In this document: positions 63,261 to 64,000 of the stretch, piece by piece
How positions within the stretch are numbered: position 1 is the stretch's first letter
Layout of the letters: each line of letters begins with the position of its first letter
Source: F22 sp963668535
GTDB lineage: Bacteria > Bacteroidota > Bacteroidia > Bacteroidales > Bacteroidaceae
Direction: 5' to 3'
NCBI GenBank assembly: GCA_963668535.1
Contig: OY764867.1
Coordinates: forward strand, 558,001 to 622,000
Length of the DNA: 64,000 bases
Program-made: the position numbers and the translations under genes
Notes under the pieces: model-generated
What the model saw: only the letters and a program-made list of their open reading frames with translations
The model's database searches: none
What the model was told of the DNA's origin: nothing

Positions 63261-63839
63261 ATGACAAAAAAAGATACAAAAGAAGACTGGAAACCTGGAA
63301 CAATGATATACCCTCTCCCAGCAGTTCTGGTGTCTTGTGGTACAGTTGCAGAAGATTATAATCTCATCACAGTTGCTTGGACAGGTACAATATGCACCAA
63401 TCCACCCATGTGCTATATATCAGTTCGACCAGAAAGGCACAGTTATGATATCATAAAAAAAGACATGGAATTTGTCATAAACTTGACAACCGAGAATATG
63501 GCCAAAGCCACAGATTGGTGTGGGGTACGTTCTGGACGTAATTATAACAAGTTCGACGAAATGAACTTAACACCAACACCAAGTACAGTGGTTCGTGTGC
63601 CTGGAATAGCTGAAGCACCGCTTTGTATAGAATGTCGTGTAAAAGAAATCAATCGCTTAGGTAGCCACGATATGTTTATAGCTGAAGTCGTCAATGTACG
63701 TGCTGACAGTCGCTATATGGATGAATCTGGAAAATTTCAGCTTTCTAAATCCAATCCTCTAGTTTATCTCCATGGTGGATACTATGGCTTAGGCGACTTC
63801 ATTGGCAAATTCGGATGGAGCGTAGAAAAGAAAAAATAA
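63261..63839 (+). CDS. Flavin reductase-like FMN-binding protein
   Basis: A 192-residue protein of the flavin reductase/FMN-binding split-barrel family. Typical features are PLPAVLVSCGTVAEDYNLIT near the N-terminus, WTGTICTNPPMCYISVRPERHSYDII and the flavin-contact region FVINLTTENMAKATDWCGV. These proteins bind FMN and reduce flavins or act as partners of oxygenases; the partner here is unknown. ATG at 63261 is preferred; a TTG at 63249 would overlap the previous gene. It is the last gene of the plus-strand pair with DUF3078. Confidence 0.85.
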   Translation: MTKKDTKEDWKPGTMIYPLPAVLVSCGTVAEDYNLITVAWTGTICTNPPMCYISVRPERHSYDIIKKDMEFVINLTTENMAKATDWCGVRSGRNYNKFDEMNLTPTPSTVVRVPGIAEAPLCIECRVKEINRLGSHDMFIAEVVNVRADSRYMDESGKFQLSKSNPLVYLHGGYYGLGDFIGKFGWSVEKKK

Positions 63840-63855
63840 TTTTTAGCGCGAATCA

Positions 63856-64000
63856 TCACCACGTTTCTGCTATTTGAATCATATCTAAGATTTCTTTGCC
63901 ATACTCGCTAACCGTTTTTGGTCCCACAAATGGTAATGCTAGCAATTCTTGTGCATTCTGAGGTCGATTATTAGCTATAGCAATAAGTGCCTTGGTATGT
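63856..64000 (-). CDS. HRDC-domain protein, 3' end only
   Basis: The last 47 codons of a minus-strand gene that continues beyond the window. The visible residues (ALIAIANNRPQNAQELLALP, then VGPKTVSEYGKEILDMI) fit the C-terminal half of an HRDC domain, a nucleic-acid-binding module of RecQ helicases and RNase D. Which protein carries it cannot be told from this fragment. It converges with the flavin-reductase gene, and only 16 bases separate the stop codons. Confidence 0.7.
   Translation of the reverse strand, partial: HTKALIAIANNRPQNAQELLALPFVGPKTVSEYGKEILDMIQIAETW

Noticed and set aside
1..64000. CRISPR arrays, insertion sequences, prophage or integrative elements
   Set aside because: No spaced direct repeats, transposase, integrase or att-like duplications were seen; the four tRNA-Val genes are tandem copies, not an integration site with a flanking integrase.

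Overview
The window reads as the chromosome of a member of the phylum Bacteroidota, most likely order Bacteroidales. The evidence is Bacteroidota-type promoters (TTTG, 19-21 bases, TAnnTTTG) in front of most transcription units, a short 286-residue primary sigma factor, and families typical of the group: GldE next to ssb, a dipeptidyl peptidase III, DUF4954, DUF3078, the RsmI-like methylase, YidC after PyrG, and a UmuD without a DNA-binding domain. Base composition is A+T rich and even, and there are no transposases, integrases, phage genes or CRISPR arrays. I cannot name the genus.

Layout. Bases 1-2574 (minus): partial gldE, ssb, an RsmI-like methylase and fabI. 2892-5654 (plus): a Ca2+-type P-ATPase. 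5745-16688 (minus): a folate cyclo-ligase; the fur-purA-zinc protease unit; DPP III with an AlkD-like protein; a large SNF2 helicase; a CapA-like protein. 16896-18560: asnB, convergent with umuDC (18604-20358, minus). 20525-22525: the CCA-adding enzyme followed by four identical tRNA-Val genes that do not encode CCA. 22797-35769 (plus): purB, a pseudouridine synthase with a repeat-rich tail, asnS, hflX, a DUF4954 protein, agmatine deiminase, an M3 peptidase, dCMP deaminase and an S41 protease. 36039-37738 (minus): a YihY-type membrane protein and RNase P RNA. 37862-44041 (plus): an NlpC/P60 protein, a DegP-like protease, rpoD, a small unknown membrane protein and a clostripain-type lipoprotein. 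44127-46229 (minus): a response-regulator/histidine-kinase hybrid behind UDP-glucuronate decarboxylase. 46449-48500: uvrB. 48579-51412 (minus): tRNA-Pro, pepD and a YbhN-like membrane protein. 51558-55793 (plus): ksgA, mgtE and a DUF349 protein. 56063-61469 (minus): an alpha-amylase, yidC and pyrG. 61663-63839 (plus): a DUF3078 protein and a flavin reductase; the window ends in the 3' part of an HRDC-domain gene (minus).

Most genes are core functions: nucleotide synthesis (purA, purB, pyrG, dCMP deaminase), translation and RNA maturation (asnS, cca, ksgA, rnpB, the pseudouridine synthase, hflX, tRNAs), DNA repair (uvrB, umuDC, the AlkD-like protein), envelope biogenesis and proteolysis. Transcription units are well delimited by strong hairpins at convergent gene ends.

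I did not find an evident new multi-gene system. The most unexplained signals are non-coding. Two clusters of nested palindromes lie between convergent genes (35938-36007 and 55919-56043), and a terminator-like hairpin with a GNRA loop lies in the leader of rpoD (41104-41137). Among proteins, the odd items are an SSB without the usual acidic tail, a pseudouridine synthase with a roughly 230-residue YRPRYN-repeat extension, and a sensor kinase placed directly behind a nucleotide-sugar gene.
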